Part shown: piece after piece, positions 1 through 11,901 of the stretch
Position numbering within the stretch: the first letter of the stretch is position 1
How the letters are laid out: every line of letters begins with the position of its first letter
DNA from: Cryptomeria japonica
Lineage: Eukaryota; Streptophyta; Pinopsida; Cupressales; Cupressaceae
Direction of reading: 5' to 3'
NCBI RefSeq assembly: GCF_030272615.1
Contig: NC_081413.1
Location: 450,164,538 to 450,228,537 of the forward strand
DNA length: 64,000 nt
Notes under the pieces: model-generated
Told to the model about the DNA's origin: nothing
The model's database searches: none
The model's input: the letters and a program-made list of their open reading frames with translations, nothing else
Made by a program: the position numbers and the translations under genes

Positions 1-642
1 ATGTAGTGCATAGTAGATTGGATATAGCACAAGCAGATGTCTTGGTTCTTAGATTTGTTGCAAATCCAAAAGAGACTCATATGGTGGTGGTTAAGAGGAT
101 ATTTAGATACCTTAAGGGGACTAATGAGTATGGTCTCTGGTATCCACATAAGGTAAATTCAAACTTAAGTGTCTTCACCAATGCAGATTGGGCAACGAAC
201 ATTGATGACAGAAAGAGCACTAGTGGAAGTGCATTCTTTCTTGGAGATAGGATTGTGTCATGGACAAGAAAGAAACAAAATTATATCTCTTAACCCACAG
301 TTGAGGTGGAGTATGTGGCTGCTACAATCAACTGTACATAGGTACTATGGATTAAGCAGATCTTGGAAGGTATCCAAGAAAAGGTTACTGAACCTATGGT
401 GATACACTGTGACAATACAAGTGTCATCAACATATCAAAAATCTAGTAATGCACTCTAAAACCAAGCATATTACAATAAAATATCATTATCTTAGGGAGC
501 AGGTGTTGGACAAAGAAGTTAACTAGAAGATGTGCCAACCAAGGAACAAGTTGCAGACATATTCACCAAGCCACTACCTAAGGATAATTTTGAGTATCTT
601 AGAGGTAAGCTAGGGGTACTTCCCTTGCATGCTCTAAGGTGA
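1..642 (+). pseudogene. E0 copia RNase H, C-terminal fragment of pol
   Basis: This encodes the end of a Ty1/copia pol polyprotein, the RNase H domain that degrades the RNA strand during reverse transcription. Visible in order are a KRIFRYLKGT segment (near 95-120), FTNADWA (about 175-195, first catalytic Asp region), RKSTSGSAFFLG, a degraded EYVAA motif near 310, the CDNTS motif near 408-422 and, near the end, a tract matching the usual ADIFTKPLPK ending. The frame ends with TGA at 640-642. Stops at about 292 and 340, several beyond 440 and at least one frameshift make it non-functional. The start is cut off by the window edge. Confidence 0.85.
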
Positions 643-771
643 GTGAAGGTCCAAATAAAATCAATCCAGTATGATTTTCCTTCAAATTATATGTATTTGG
701 ATTGATGATTATAGACTACTCCTATTAGGGGGAGTAGTCATTACAATATGTCAAATAGGATGTCTAGACTA
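643..771 (+). other. E0 3' untranslated region, left piece
   Basis: This short non-coding stretch lies between the RNase H stop and the E1 insertion point. It contains one GGGGGAGTAG box (728-737) of the kind repeated upstream of the E0 polypurine tract. It continues at 19179 on the far side of E1. Confidence 0.7.
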
Positions 772-1941
772 TGTTAGACAATTCAAATAACTAGAAGATA
801 ACTGAGAGGGGGGTGAATCAGTTTTCACAGATTACCAGAACCATTAGCAATTTAAACTTTAATACCAGAACCCAAAACCTTAATACCGAAATAGCAGTTA
901 AACCAATTAAGCATAAACAATAATCATAGAATAAATACCATCCATATGACACCAAGATTTATACATGGAAAAGCCGGTAAAGGGAAAAAGCACAATGGGA
1001 AGCCTACCCACAATCAGATAATACTTCTGCAGTAAGTATGTGAATTATAATTGAGGGGCCTAAACTTGCAGGAAGCCCAATAGCCTAGAGTGCACTGCTC
1101 ATCACAAAAGGAGCCTCATTGACTACATATAAATCCATACTACATTCGATAGAAGTGTTGAACTGCAAAAGATAGCATCTCCTATGCCTGAGTACAATTC
1201 CAGTTAAGTTCAATAGCGAAGGACTAAATCCTCTTACATACACCCAATTAGATCTCCAATGATATTACATTATTAGCACATTGCATTCCTTGACCATGAC
1301 CTCTAACCTAACCATGATGATCTACAATGAGACCTTACATCTATATATAAAAACCCTCAATCATAAACAATGAGGATGGCCACCAGATAATAAACCAATT
1401 ACATAATTACAAACCATGTTGGCCTTAGACCAAACAAATAATATCCAAAACATAAGACATCCTGGAAATACATCGAGAGGTCCAATCCACACATTACATT
1501 AAAGTTGGTCCATAACCTAGATCAACCGGGACCTAGTATAGGTCCACACACTATAGAAATGATCTACACCTACCAAGTCTTGAACATGATCACCAATAGG
1601 ATACTGAAAATCCACCAGAAGCTGCACCAATCCCACTTATGTAATTCATCAAAAGCTCTATTGGTGAAACCCACGTCGGAACTAGAAACCAAGCTTCTAA
1701 GCAAGCAGGATAGCATCCGATCACTAGACCAAAACCAACTGACCAAATATGAGCATGAGTATCATGAACAAGCCAATTCCATCACCAAACTATACCAGAT
1801 CATGTCGGATCCAAATCAACTAGAAACCACTCAACCTACCGGGACTAGAAGGGTGCTAGTAAAGCATCCAAACATCTAGTGTTGGCATCAATGACAAAAA
1901 CATCAATGCAACACATAATCAGTTCCACCAAATGGCCAACA
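772..1941 (-). repeat. E1 3' LTR
   Basis: On the plus strand the LTR begins TGTTAGACA and ends TGGCCAACA, so on the element's own strand it runs TG to CA. It is 1170 bp and pairs with the split 5' LTR. A TATA-like sequence lies at 1341-1349 (TATATATAG on the minus strand). Near the U5 end, at 801-820, lies a block that reads GATTCACCCCCC on the element strand. Compared with the 5' LTR it lacks about 30 bp near 1260. Confidence 0.9.
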
Positions 1942-2262
1942 ATCTCCCCCTTTCGCATCGATGGCAACACTAGATGTGAAAAACATCTAAGTACCAAGAA
2001 ATGCCAAACAAGTCTCCCCCAATGGAAGACAGCCAACAATCTCCCCCTATGACTTTTTCTTTTTCTTTCTTTGTCTTTTTCACATCAATATCTCTCCCCC
2101 TTTGACATCAATGCCAGAAATGTGACAAAAATATCAAAGAAAAAACATAAACCACTGAATCACAAACTTGACTACTCCTCGTGAGCAATAGAATCCCACA
2201 TCATTGCCAGCATGAATAATATCTCTGATAATGCATGTCAGACTGATGCCAAACCGCATCAA
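1942..2262 (-). promoter_or_regulatory. E1 3' untranslated region with several PPT-like boxes
   Basis: This lies between the RNase H stop and the 3' LTR. Read on the minus strand it holds four GGGGGAG boxes (complements at 1944-1950, 2014-2020, 2041-2047 and 2094-2100). The one touching the LTR should be the polypurine tract that primes plus-strand DNA synthesis. The others are extra copies. No coding sequence is seen. Confidence 0.75.
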
Positions 2263-3800
2263 TCAAGTCTTTATTGGAGTGGCAAAAACTCCCAATCTAT
2301 CTCTCAGGTACTCAAATGATTCCTTGTGAAAAGGTTTAGTGAAAATATTTGCAATCTGCTCTTTAGTGTTCACATAAACTAGTCTAACTTCATTTGCTTC
2401 CACCTTTTACTTCAAAAAGTTATACTTGATAGATATGTGCTTTGTTTTAGAATGAAATACCAGATTCTTTGATATATCAATAGCAGCAGAGTTATCACAG
2501 TGAATAACTACCAATGCATCACAATCCTCATTTATATCCTTCAACATTTGCTTCATCCATAAAACTCATGTACAATTAGTAGCAGCAGAAATATGCTCAA
2601 CTTCAGTAGTAGATAAAGACGTACATGACTATTTCTTGCTAATCCATGAAACCAACTTCTTTCCAAGAAAGAAAGCTCCACCTGAAGTAATTTTTTGGTC
2701 ATCAACATCTCCAACCCAATTAGCATCTGTATATGCACATAAAGTAAAGTTATCATCCTTAGTGTACCACAAACCATATTCTGATGTACCTTGCAAGTAT
2801 CTAAAAATCCTATTCACCACAATCTCATGATTTTCTCTACGATCACTCTAAAATCTTGAAAAAATACAAACATCATTCATAATGTTAGGCCTAGTCTGAG
2901 TCAAATAAAGCATCCCTCCAATCATAGATTTGTATCTTGTAGGATTTATCTATGCAGAAACATCTTTCCTTGTCAATTTCTCACTTGTAACCATAGGAGT
3001 ACTTACCGGTTTAGAATCTCCCATACCAAATTTCTTCAACAATTCCTTAGCATATTTAGTTTGACAGAGGAAAATACCTTTGTGAGCCTGAGTAATCTAA
3101 AAACCTAAGAAAAAATTCATCTCACCAATCATAGACATCTCAAATTCTTTCTCCATATTCTTCAAAAATTATATGCATAACTTATCTTCACCTCCAAAAA
3201 CAATGTCACCAACAAATACTTCAATAATCAGTATATCATCATCAATGATCTTATAATATAAATTATTGTTAGCATTGCCCTTAGTAAAACCAAGCTTCAA
3301 AAGATATTTATCCAAACTTTTATACCAAGCTCTAGGTGTTTGTTTCAATCCATATAAAGCTTTCCTTAACCTACAAACCATATTTGTATCATCTATTAGT
3401 GAAAAACCATTAGGTTGCTCATTATAAACTTTCTCATGAAGATCCCCATTCAAAAATTCACATTTAGCATCCATCTGACAAACCTTGTAGTTTTTATAAG
3501 CAGCATATGAAAGAAATAATCTTACAGCTTCAATCCTAGCTACAGATGCAAAAGTTTGTCCATAATCAATTCCTTCCTTATGAGAATATCCTTAACAAAC
3601 CAATCTAGCCTTATTCCTTATAACTTTCCCATCCTCATTCAATTTATTCCTAAAAACCCCTTTATTTCCAATAACATTTTTATTTTTAGGCCAGGGAACC
3701 AAGGTCCATGTGTTATTTTTCTCAATCTGATCTAGTTCTTCTTCCATTGATTTCAATCAATATTCATATTACCATGCCTCAGTTACTGATACCGGTTTAA
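2263..3800 (-). pseudogene. E1 copia reverse transcriptase and RNase H
   Basis: This is the C-terminal half of the copia pol polyprotein. The reverse transcriptase lies at about 2880-3780, with GTKW-region remnants near 3650-3700, KALYGLKQTPRAWY (about 3320-3365) and a catalytic box reading VFVGDIVFGG at about 3185-3215. E2 has ADD at the same place, so the first catalytic Asp of the YVDD-type box has been lost here. RNase H follows at about 2263-2830 with FRYLQGTSEYGLWY and AYTDANW, and ends in a stop at 2263-2265. Stops and frameshifts occur throughout. The products would have copied element RNA into DNA inside virus-like particles. Confidence 0.88.
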
Positions 3801-3959
3801 CTTGTGAAATTAAACATGCCTCATTAGTTTCCAGTCTTCTTCTTTTCATCACTCCATTTATCTTATCCCTAATGATCTCATCTTCTGAATGATTCAATCT
3901 CACATACCTAGGAGTCTTCCAACTTTCTGTTCTTCTTCCCCGTTCGTCAGTTACTGTAG

Positions 3960-4776
3960 AATTCTCTGATACAATTGGAGTAAATGGCTCAATAATCTAT
4001 TCCAATAAAGGTGCTACCAATTCAGATATAATCATTTCCACTGCCAGTTCCTTCACATAAACTCTGACTTGACTTATGTCCAGCTCATCTACTTTGACAT
4101 AAGCACTCTCCACAATTCTCTACAATCTCTTGTTATAACATCTATATACTTTGCTTTGATTAGAATAACCAAGAAATATAACTTCATCACATCTAGAATC
4201 AAATTTCCTAGTGATATCATCTCTCCTAACATAACATTTACTACCAAAAATTTTGAAATACTTAACTATAGGTGTATTGCCAAACCATAATTCATAAGGT
4301 GTCTTATCGGTTTCTCCTTTGATATGTACTTTGTTGAATGTATAAACCATTGTGCTCGATGCTTCTCTCCAGTAGATATGAGGTAGATTAGTTTCCATCA
4401 TCATTATTCTATCAACATCCAAGATAGTTATGTTCTTCCTTTCCACAACTCCATTCTGCTAAGGTGTCTACGGAGCAGAAAATTCTCTTCTTATACCATG
4501 CTTGTCACAAAAGTTATTAAACTCACTGGATATGAATTCTCCACCATGATTTGACCTCAAACATTTAATCTTCAATCCTGTCTCACTTTCCACTTTATCC
4601 TTAAACATCTTAAACTTTTCAAATGCTTTAGATTTCTCCTTAAGATAAGTAACCCACATCATTCTAGAATAATGATCAATGATTAGCATGAAATATCTAT
4701 CACCTTGAAAACTTTTTACTCTAGCGGGGCAACACAAATCAGTATGAATAGGATCGAGAACATCATTTGTTTGATC
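3960..4776 (-). pseudogene. E1 copia integrase
   Basis: The integrase inserts the DNA copy into the genome. Recognisable parts on the minus strand are the core around HYSRMMWVTYLKEKS (about 4640-4700) and CLRSNHGGEF (about 4530-4560), where copia integrases normally read RSDNGGEF, so the second catalytic Asp is replaced. Then come a stop near 4460 and the ERKNITILD and LPHIYWREA segments (4360-4445), followed by a C-terminal part with KTPYELWFGNTP. It lies between protease and reverse transcriptase as in all copia elements. It is split into at least two frames and cannot be active. Confidence 0.88.
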
Positions 4777-5487
4777 TTATATACTTCTAAAAAAGGTTCT
4801 GGCCTGTTTAACCATTTGATATTCTTTACATACCAAATTATAGGGCTTCATAATCTTAGGTATATCCCTAACAACCTTAGTTGAACTGATCTTCACAATG
4901 CAATCAAAATTTACAAGACACAACCTTTTATGCCATAACCAACTATCATCAATTTGTGTAATCAAACATGTATTCTCACTAGAGTTCAAATTAAATATAT
5001 TACATTTTTTTTGTGTACCAGTTGCAATCTCTAAACCAGATCTGTTAGTGATTTTCCATTTTCCATCCTTGAACTTTAATTGAAATCTCTTGTCTACCAA
5101 TTGTCCTACACTCAAAAGATTATGCCTTAAACCTTCAACATAATAAGCATTTTCAATATTATTTTTACCATCCAATGATATAGTTCCTTTTCCTTTGATC
5201 ATACATGCTTTGTCATCTATAAATCTAACTAGATCGTCATCAAATTCTTGCAAAGATAGAAACTTCCCTATATCTCCAGTCATATGATGTGAACAACTAT
5301 TGTCAATTACCCTTTCATCCTTGTCTTCAATTTTAGCAGCAAGTGCCTTCTCTTTAGGTACATTATCTTCTAGTTCCAGATCATCTTCTCTGATAGCTAA
5401 GAACACCCATTCCTTCCCATTGTTGGAAGCATTAGCATAATCTTCAATCGGTTCATCATCAAAATCAATAATGTCTTCCTCATCCAC
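4777..5487 (-). pseudogene. E1 copia protease and GAG-pre-integrase region
   Basis: A 236-codon open stretch. An acidic N-terminal part (DEEDIIDFDDEPIEDY) leads into the retropepsin-like site VIDNSCSHHMTGD (about 5275-5315). The E2 copy reads VIDSGCSHHMSGD, so the DSG catalytic triplet has become DNS by G-to-A changes on the coding strand. Downstream is the zinc-binding GAG-pre-integrase region with DDSWLWHKRL and VNFD (about 4900-4950). The protease would cleave the polyprotein. Confidence 0.85.
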
Positions 5488-6593
5488 TATGTAGCATGAT
5501 TTGTCTTTGTTTTTCTTGTACTATACTTGTTCCGATATCTAGGGTTAGTCTTAAATTATCTTCTAACTCTTTCTTCAAATCTTGATTTCCTTTTAGGACA
5601 TCTAGATGTAAAATGACCAATATTATTACATGCAAAACATTTAAAAGGTGCTTTAACTTCATATTTACTTCCTACAGGTCCTTTAGGTACTCTTCTAGAA
5701 AATAGTGCTTCAATTTTCTCAAACTCATCAACTTCTCTCTTCATATCTTCTAATTCGTTTTCATATAAGGCTTTCCAATCTTTCTTACTGGTTGCAAATG
5801 TAGATGAATGAAAAGAAGGTTTAGTCTTCACAGCTCCAGAAGGTCCAAATTCTTCAAGCTCAAAAGAAGATAGTTTCCCAACCAAGGTATCTTTGTTGCA
5901 GATGTAGATGCATGAAAAGAAGGTTCAGACTTCACAACTCCAGAAGGTCCAAATTCTTCACTCTCAAAAGCAGATAGTTTTCCAACCAAAGCATCTTTGT
6001 TGATAGATTTATTAGCCATTGTTCTTAACTCATTGATAGAAGTAGCCTTCATTTTGTAAGTCGGTGATAGGGCTCTTAGGACTTTAGAAACAATTTCATC
6101 TTCTCTTAGAGTTCCACCACAACATTGAATTCCCATAACAATCTCATTTACCCTTTCCATCAATGCAGTGATCCTTTCATCTTCTTCCATCTTTAGGTTT
6201 TCATATCTCACCTAGTAACCATCAAGTTTAGCAATCTTCACTGTAGGGTCACCTTCATTAAGATTCTCCAAATTATCCTGTATAGCCTTTCCAGATGATT
6301 TGTTGGTTAATCCCATTAATTTTTTTATCATAAAATGCACACAAGAGGGCTTCTCTTTCTATACAATCATTCTCAAGATCCTTGTCCAAATTTTCCTGAG
6401 GAGGATTGTCAGATCTTAGATCATAAGGTGTGATACCATTCTATGTGATCTCGCAAATCTCCTTGCCAAGACATCTCGGATGAGTCTGCATCTGAATCTT
6501 CTATACTATGTAATTTGTTCCATCAAGCCTCAGAATATCCCTTCGAAAGATATCTCCAGAAGACCTGGATGAACTTGAATTGATAGTCGCCAT
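5488..6593 (-). pseudogene. E1 copia gag (UBN2-like, one zinc knuckle)
   Basis: This is the gag structural protein that forms the particle and binds RNA. The likely start is ATG at 6591-6593, just inside the primer site, followed by a Ser-rich stretch that E2 shares. A UBN2-type segment (RYENLKMEEDERITALMERV, about 6145-6211) is followed by a CCHC knuckle CFACNNIGHFTSRC (about 5598-5640). A tandem duplication with a period of 104 bp (about 5803-6010) repeats the KLS-FE-EEFGPSG segment once; E2 has it only once. Because 104 is not a multiple of three, the duplication shifts the frame. Several stops also interrupt the gene. Confidence 0.85.
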
Positions 6594-6638
6594 AGGATCT
6601 TCCTCAAGAAGTTAAGCTTTTAGTAGAGGACCAAAGAT

Positions 6639-6649
6639 CTGATACCAAT
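6639..6649 (-). promoter_or_regulatory. E1 primer-binding site
   Basis: Next to the 5' LTR the minus strand reads TTGGTATCAGAT, the usual plant copia site complementary to the 3' end of initiator tRNA-Met. It primes minus-strand DNA synthesis. The E2 equivalent is at 27222-27235. Confidence 0.85.
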
Positions 6650-6718
6650 TGTTAGACATTTCAAATAACCAGAATACAACTGAGAGGGGGGGTTTAATCA
6701 ATTGTCACAAATTACTAG
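6650..6718 (-). repeat. E1 5' LTR, U5-side fragment
   Basis: The first 69 bp (plus-strand reading) of the E1 5' LTR, starting TGTTAGACA and including the GAGAGGGGGGG block. The remainder resumes at 18054 beyond N1. Confidence 0.88.
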
Positions 6719-9700
6719 TGTTGTTCACCAAAACTGGTTAACCCAAGTACACCTGCAATTGATCTATGAAATAGCCAATTTCAATCTATGAAAACTTCAA
6801 GGCTTGGACAACATAACAAGGATATGAATCCTTCTACTCTTCAGGCTCTGCAAAACCTAGGTGGGTATACCTTTTATGCTTAAAATTAAACCCATTACAC
6901 ACTTATGACAACATCAATAAAAAGAGATAGATCTCATGAAAGGTTCAAAAAAAGGAGGGTACTATAGATAGGATAAATCTACATTGACAACTCAACAATG
7001 TTTGAATCATGAGATGGGTGGAACACTACCAAGAAATAGAAAAAAAAAGATATTCTGATTGGATTTTAAATTGTTTGAAAATCCTCTCAATTGCAAGATC
7101 AATGCCTTATCCAAGGGCAACAGAGTCATACATCAAACTATAGATGACAAATTCTATTGCAAACCCATCTTCATCCTTAAGTATTCCTGCATGAATGCCT
7201 TACATAAATGTATTACTCAGCTCATTCACAGAAAATGTCAAATCCAAAAACAAGAACCCTATTTTATTAATATTTTCTCATAGAGTTTAAACTAAAAGTA
7301 CACTTTAGAGACAAATTTTGTGCAAATTTATGCATGCCTTACATACATAAAAACCTGCAATTATTAACACCTATAGCATGAATCATACTCTATTCTCTGG
7401 AAAAGGACATTGCCCTGTACAATATTGAAGAAAACTCAGAACTGGAAACCATGAAAATCTGGAGCCTTTCTCCAAAAATTTTGAACCCTTATAAATGAGA
7501 AGAAAAGAGAATATGAAGGAGGGGGAAAAGACCAAAATGCATCAGACATCACCATGTGTCCCTTTTCCCCAACTGAAAAATATTTCCCTCTCTTCCCATG
7601 GAAACTTCTTTCAAAATATCTTATTATTGTTAAAACTAACTACAAAACTGAATTCCACATTCCAAGAGCTTTCCAACGATATATAATATTTGCTATTTTG
7701 GGCAAAAATAACCCCTCTAGTGAATTAATCTCAGATGCACCTCTACAAAACCAGTCATTTAAATTTTTCCATTTTCCACTATAGTCGGAACTATACATTT
7801 AACTTTGGTTTTTTGCCATTTTTACCCTCTATGCCCTGCCACATGGCACCTTGCGATTCACTCGTGGCACCACCTGGGAAGACAAAACACTTGTCTACCA
7901 CTTCACCTGCCTTGTCGACCGCCACTTGTATGCCATTAGACTACCACCTCATCGGGACCCACCAGCTCACCTGCCACCCGAACCTACTAGCTCATCGGTC
8001 ACTGGTTCGCGAAGGGTAACTTTCAAGCAACTTTTATTTGCGAATTAGCGACCACCATTGGATCGACTCCAGCTTGCTCACCCATTAATCTGCCCTTTTC
8101 TAAATGTGCTTTGTTGCTGGTTCATGATGGTTAACTGGCATGCACCATCGCTTTGTGAATTAGCGACAACCGTTGATCGTCCCCAAACTTACTCGATTGT
8201 TAACTTATCCTTCCACTGCAAAACTTTCTCACCTCAAGAATCGTGCACACGTGGGGTCCACTTGGTCGCCAGCTAGCTCTTTGCCACGTTGAGGTTCATG
8301 CATGCATGTGTGGGGTCCACCTGGGCACCAAGCTTGCACTTATGTCAAAAGCTTAAAGGCTTTGACACTATAAATGTGTTTGCTCTTGGCTTTAAATACT
8401 CTCATATCCCTCTGCCCAACCAATGTGGGATAATGGCTTTATGCCTAGTGACTGCATTTGCTTGAAATTTTCACATGCAAGGAGGATTATTGGTTTTATG
8501 CCTGCCAATTGCAAATTTTGAAAAATTTTAAATGCCCCTTCACCACTATGAAGGAGGACTTTCTTTGGTGTTTGCTTAAAGTTTAATGACCTTTTCAACC
8601 ATGCCACACTGCAATTGTTTGGAAGTTTCTATTTTAACCTTTCCCCTTACCACACCATGCAAGGAGAGATGGGCAAAGGTTGTGGAATCTGGCTTACACC
8701 TGCCATTGCATTTTATCTTGAAAGATTTTCAAATGCCCTTTCATTTTTCATGGCTGGCAAAGGAGGACGTTGGCTGGGTGTGGAGACCGGGCTCTGCACT
8801 TGCAGTTGCATTTGCTGAAGATTAAAATGCCTTTTCAACAGCCATGGCAGGGAGACGTTACACCTGTAGACTACACTTTGTTTTGACCTTGCAATGGTTG
8901 CTAACACGTGGGGGAGGTTTGGCTTGGAGCCTGCCCATTGCATTTGGAAATTTTTTTTAATGTATTCTATCCACAGGCCATGTTCTGTGCAAAGGGGAGG
9001 ATGGGACTGGCTTTGCACCTGTGAATTGCATTTGCCTGAAAGTTTACAAAGCCTTTTCAACATACTATGCACCTAAGCACATTCTTGTGTATCTAGGTTG
9101 GGCTCAACCAATACTATCTAGAACACATACAACAATGAGAGTCATCACCCCCCAAAGGAAACACAATGGCTCTCCATGAAGATGTCCCATCCTTGACCAA
9201 ACACTCTCTTCACACCATTTTCAAAACCTCTTGAAACCAGTTCAAATGATGAACAAGTGCCATGCTCGCTCCATGTTCCATTACAAAAATGAATGTGCTT
9301 ATTCAATAAACCTGGGACACAACAAACACTTTCCCCACCCATGATTTTTGACTCCATCAGTTGGCTTCATCATCATAATCACAAAGGCTACAACGATCAA
9401 CCCAAATATGACAAGTAAAATGAAGTCGCCCCTCACTTTCCAACTTGCAAATTGTAGTCTTCCTCCATTTTTTATCCAGTCACAAGAATGAAATGAAATT
9501 TTCTCTCACTAAACCAAGTTCCCAATGTGCATTCGAGCTAACATTGATATACATTGCTATGAATTAAGACCATTTTCGCCATAAAACCAACACTGCAAGG
9601 GCATGAGCCAGGTCGGGCCCTAAAGTGGGTCCGACTAAAAAAAAATTCATTTTCATGCAACTAACCTTTGAAATGCCTCAGACACCTTGAACATACCTCT

Positions 9701-10616
9701 GGAGTTGATCGGCACAGTTTTCTGATCATTAAAACTCAATCTACGACTGCTAGACAAATGTGTCACATTTTCGCATTTAAACCAAAAGATGCAATTTTTA
9801 AACTAGAGAGAACACCTTTCTGGACTTCACAAACTGATGGGCGTACTATCTGATATACTAGCATTCACTCTGCCAAACCGTTTCTCAAGATGAATCTTGG
9901 GTGATGAAATATTAATGGTCAAAGATGAGCAAATGGCTCTGTCAGCACTATGAACCTGATAAAACCAATGTGCAAGGACCACCAAGTGCACACATTAAAA
10001 ATATCAAATGGTCTTTGTAGATCCCCAAATCTGGGGCATAGATACTTTGAAGTACAAGGAATACCTTGGAATGTTTATTTCAACCAGGAAGCTGATAGGG
10101 TGCAAATAGTGCGCTCATGAAAATAGCCACTTTAACAGGTGCAACCATGAAAGTGCAAAAAACTGAATAAAGTGGCTCAAGAAATCATCTTGGAAAACTG
10201 ATCAAACGGATTCATAAAGACCTAAAACTTGGCATGTGGACTCACCTATATGCATAGAATTCATTTCACTTTGAATTTCAACATGACGATCAACTAGGCA
10301 AAAGATACTTGGCCTCAAAGTAGGTCATTTAATAAAATTTGAATTTGCACCTATGATGGACCTTCAACTCACCCCTTGAAATGGGTACTTGATAAACTGA
10401 TCCAAACTGAAATCTGAAAGTTGCAAAACACTTCATAGGCCAAATGATATATGTACAATAAGATTCCAAGGCTTTACCACTTGATAATCAACTGGCTCCA
10501 TTTTACCATTCTTCAAACTAGACCACTCTAGTTGATTCATTAAGTATGCATTTGAAAGTGCGGAGCAGAATTTTGAAATGGGCCTCTCAAAACACTCAAA
10601 TTTTATGAGTCCCAAC
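6719..10616 (-). repeat. N1 3' LTR (3.9 kb)
   Basis: First copy of the long terminal repeat. It contains an AT-rich end, a GC-richer segment (about 7840-8340) and a degenerate tandem array (about 8405-9075). Small reading frames here are not conserved in frame between the two copies and look non-coding. It lacks about 97 bp present near 14625-14722 in the other copy. No clear polypurine tract touches its inner edge at 10617. Confidence 0.88.
8405..9075 (-). repeat. Degenerate tandem repeat inside N1 3' LTR
   Basis: Roughly eight imperfect units of about 60-110 bp share a core: GGAGGA, then GGCTTTGCACCTG-like, AATTGCATTTG, a T-rich run, AAATGCC(C/T)TTTCA and CCATGCAA. Units start near 8408, 8470, 8541, 8661, 8760, 8849, 8908 and 8994. 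The same array is present in the other LTR at about 15845-16510, so it predates N1's insertion. Confidence 0.7.
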
Positions 10617-11072
10617 AGTGGCTCTGACTAGGGATGGTTGATTGCAAGATCAACACAAGAATTCCAAATCTTCAGTTGAGCAGACCACCCAAAAAAATAG
10701 ATCACTTCTCTTCTCCTAAATATAGGGGTTCCTTATTCCACCCAAACAAAAGGGCTCCTTATTGAAAACCACACAACTAAAAGCAAAGTGACTATACAAT
10801 ATGTGCAAACATACTTACAGCTGATTATAAACTTGCTTCAAAAAATCTCAACATTTACCTCTATCAAAAATCTGATTCTCATCACCTGATGTCATGATCC
10901 AAACAAAGGCACCTTTCAACAACAACTGAGCATAATCCTTATAATCAACCCCTTTCATCTCATTACTACAATAGCTGGTGTGCACACCTTTTGCCTGATT
11001 TTGAACTTTACAGCCACACACTACTTCAACAAAAGTAAAATCAACTCTATCCTTTGCAAGGGTATCATCATG
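10617..11072 (-). other. N1 interior, 3' non-coding part
   Basis: Non-coding DNA between the last readable frame and the 3' LTR. A pyrimidine run at about 10704-10720 (purine-rich on the element strand) is the best polypurine-tract candidate but lies some 90 bp from the LTR. Nothing else is recognised. Confidence 0.5.
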
Positions 11073-11900
11073 CTAAATTTCAAAAATAAAATATTCATTT
11101 TCACCATTGTAATTCTTATCAGCACATGCCTTGTTATCATTTAAATTCATATAATGAGAGACATTAATAATCGGTTGATACAAATAAGGAACATAAACAT
11201 TTTGGTCCAGATGTGATACTTCACTATGCTGATCACACTCTATATTATCCTTGCTCATCAAACTCAATACATTAACATTCTCAATATCCCAATTATGGAA
11301 AAGAATGCATACTTTTGGCTGAAGTAAATCCCTAGCTAAGTCTTTCTCATTCAGACTTACATCCACCTAAAAAACTTCCATTTGTGGTCTGAAATAATCA
11401 TCACACAGCCCATACCTCTTATCTTCATCATGAAGTAATTTTTTACAACACATGCTACTGTTGTTGGCAACTTCCTCAGCATCAAAAACTTGCTCAACAC
11501 AAGGGGAAACTTCAACATTTTCATCAATGACATCAGCACTATGAACATTTATGTCAAAGGTGAAGAACTCCATATCAGGTTCAAGCATACCATCAACATC
11601 CACATCCTCTTCATAGTATGTCAAACTTTGAAAACATTCAAATATAGGTTCATTTAAATATGAAAATGAAACATTATCCACACTTTCACATATGTTTTTT
11701 ATCTTCAAAAATACTTTCATTTTCAGATTCATGACTGAGAAATATAACTTAGTCTCCTCTTATATCACCTTCACAAGATGAATAATTTTAACTCTCATAG
11801 GTATCCTCAGATGCATGATTGGCATTCATTTGTTGATCATAAGAAAATGAATAACTTGTGTCAAGATCACTCTTATTCTGAAATTGATCTCCATTGTTCA
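11073..11900 (-). pseudogene. N1 acidic C-terminal polyprotein region, function unknown
   Basis: Two adjoining minus-strand open stretches (11367-11732 and 11073-11366) in one frame, separated by a single stop. They continue from the gag-like frame after further stops and a frame change near 11740-11780. The product is very acidic, rich in Asp, Glu and Asn, with repeated patterns such as EEDVDVDGMLEPDME and DVIDENVEVSP. No zinc knuckle, protease or polymerase motif is visible. Long acidic tails of this kind occur in gag-only plant elements but I cannot assign a role. Length and common orientation suggest it was translated with gag. Confidence 0.5.
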
Positions 11901-11901
11901 T

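Noticed and set aside
8713-9072. Overlapping open stretches on both strands in the N1 LTR
   Set aside because: They come from the tandem array; the equivalent part of the other LTR does not keep the same frames.
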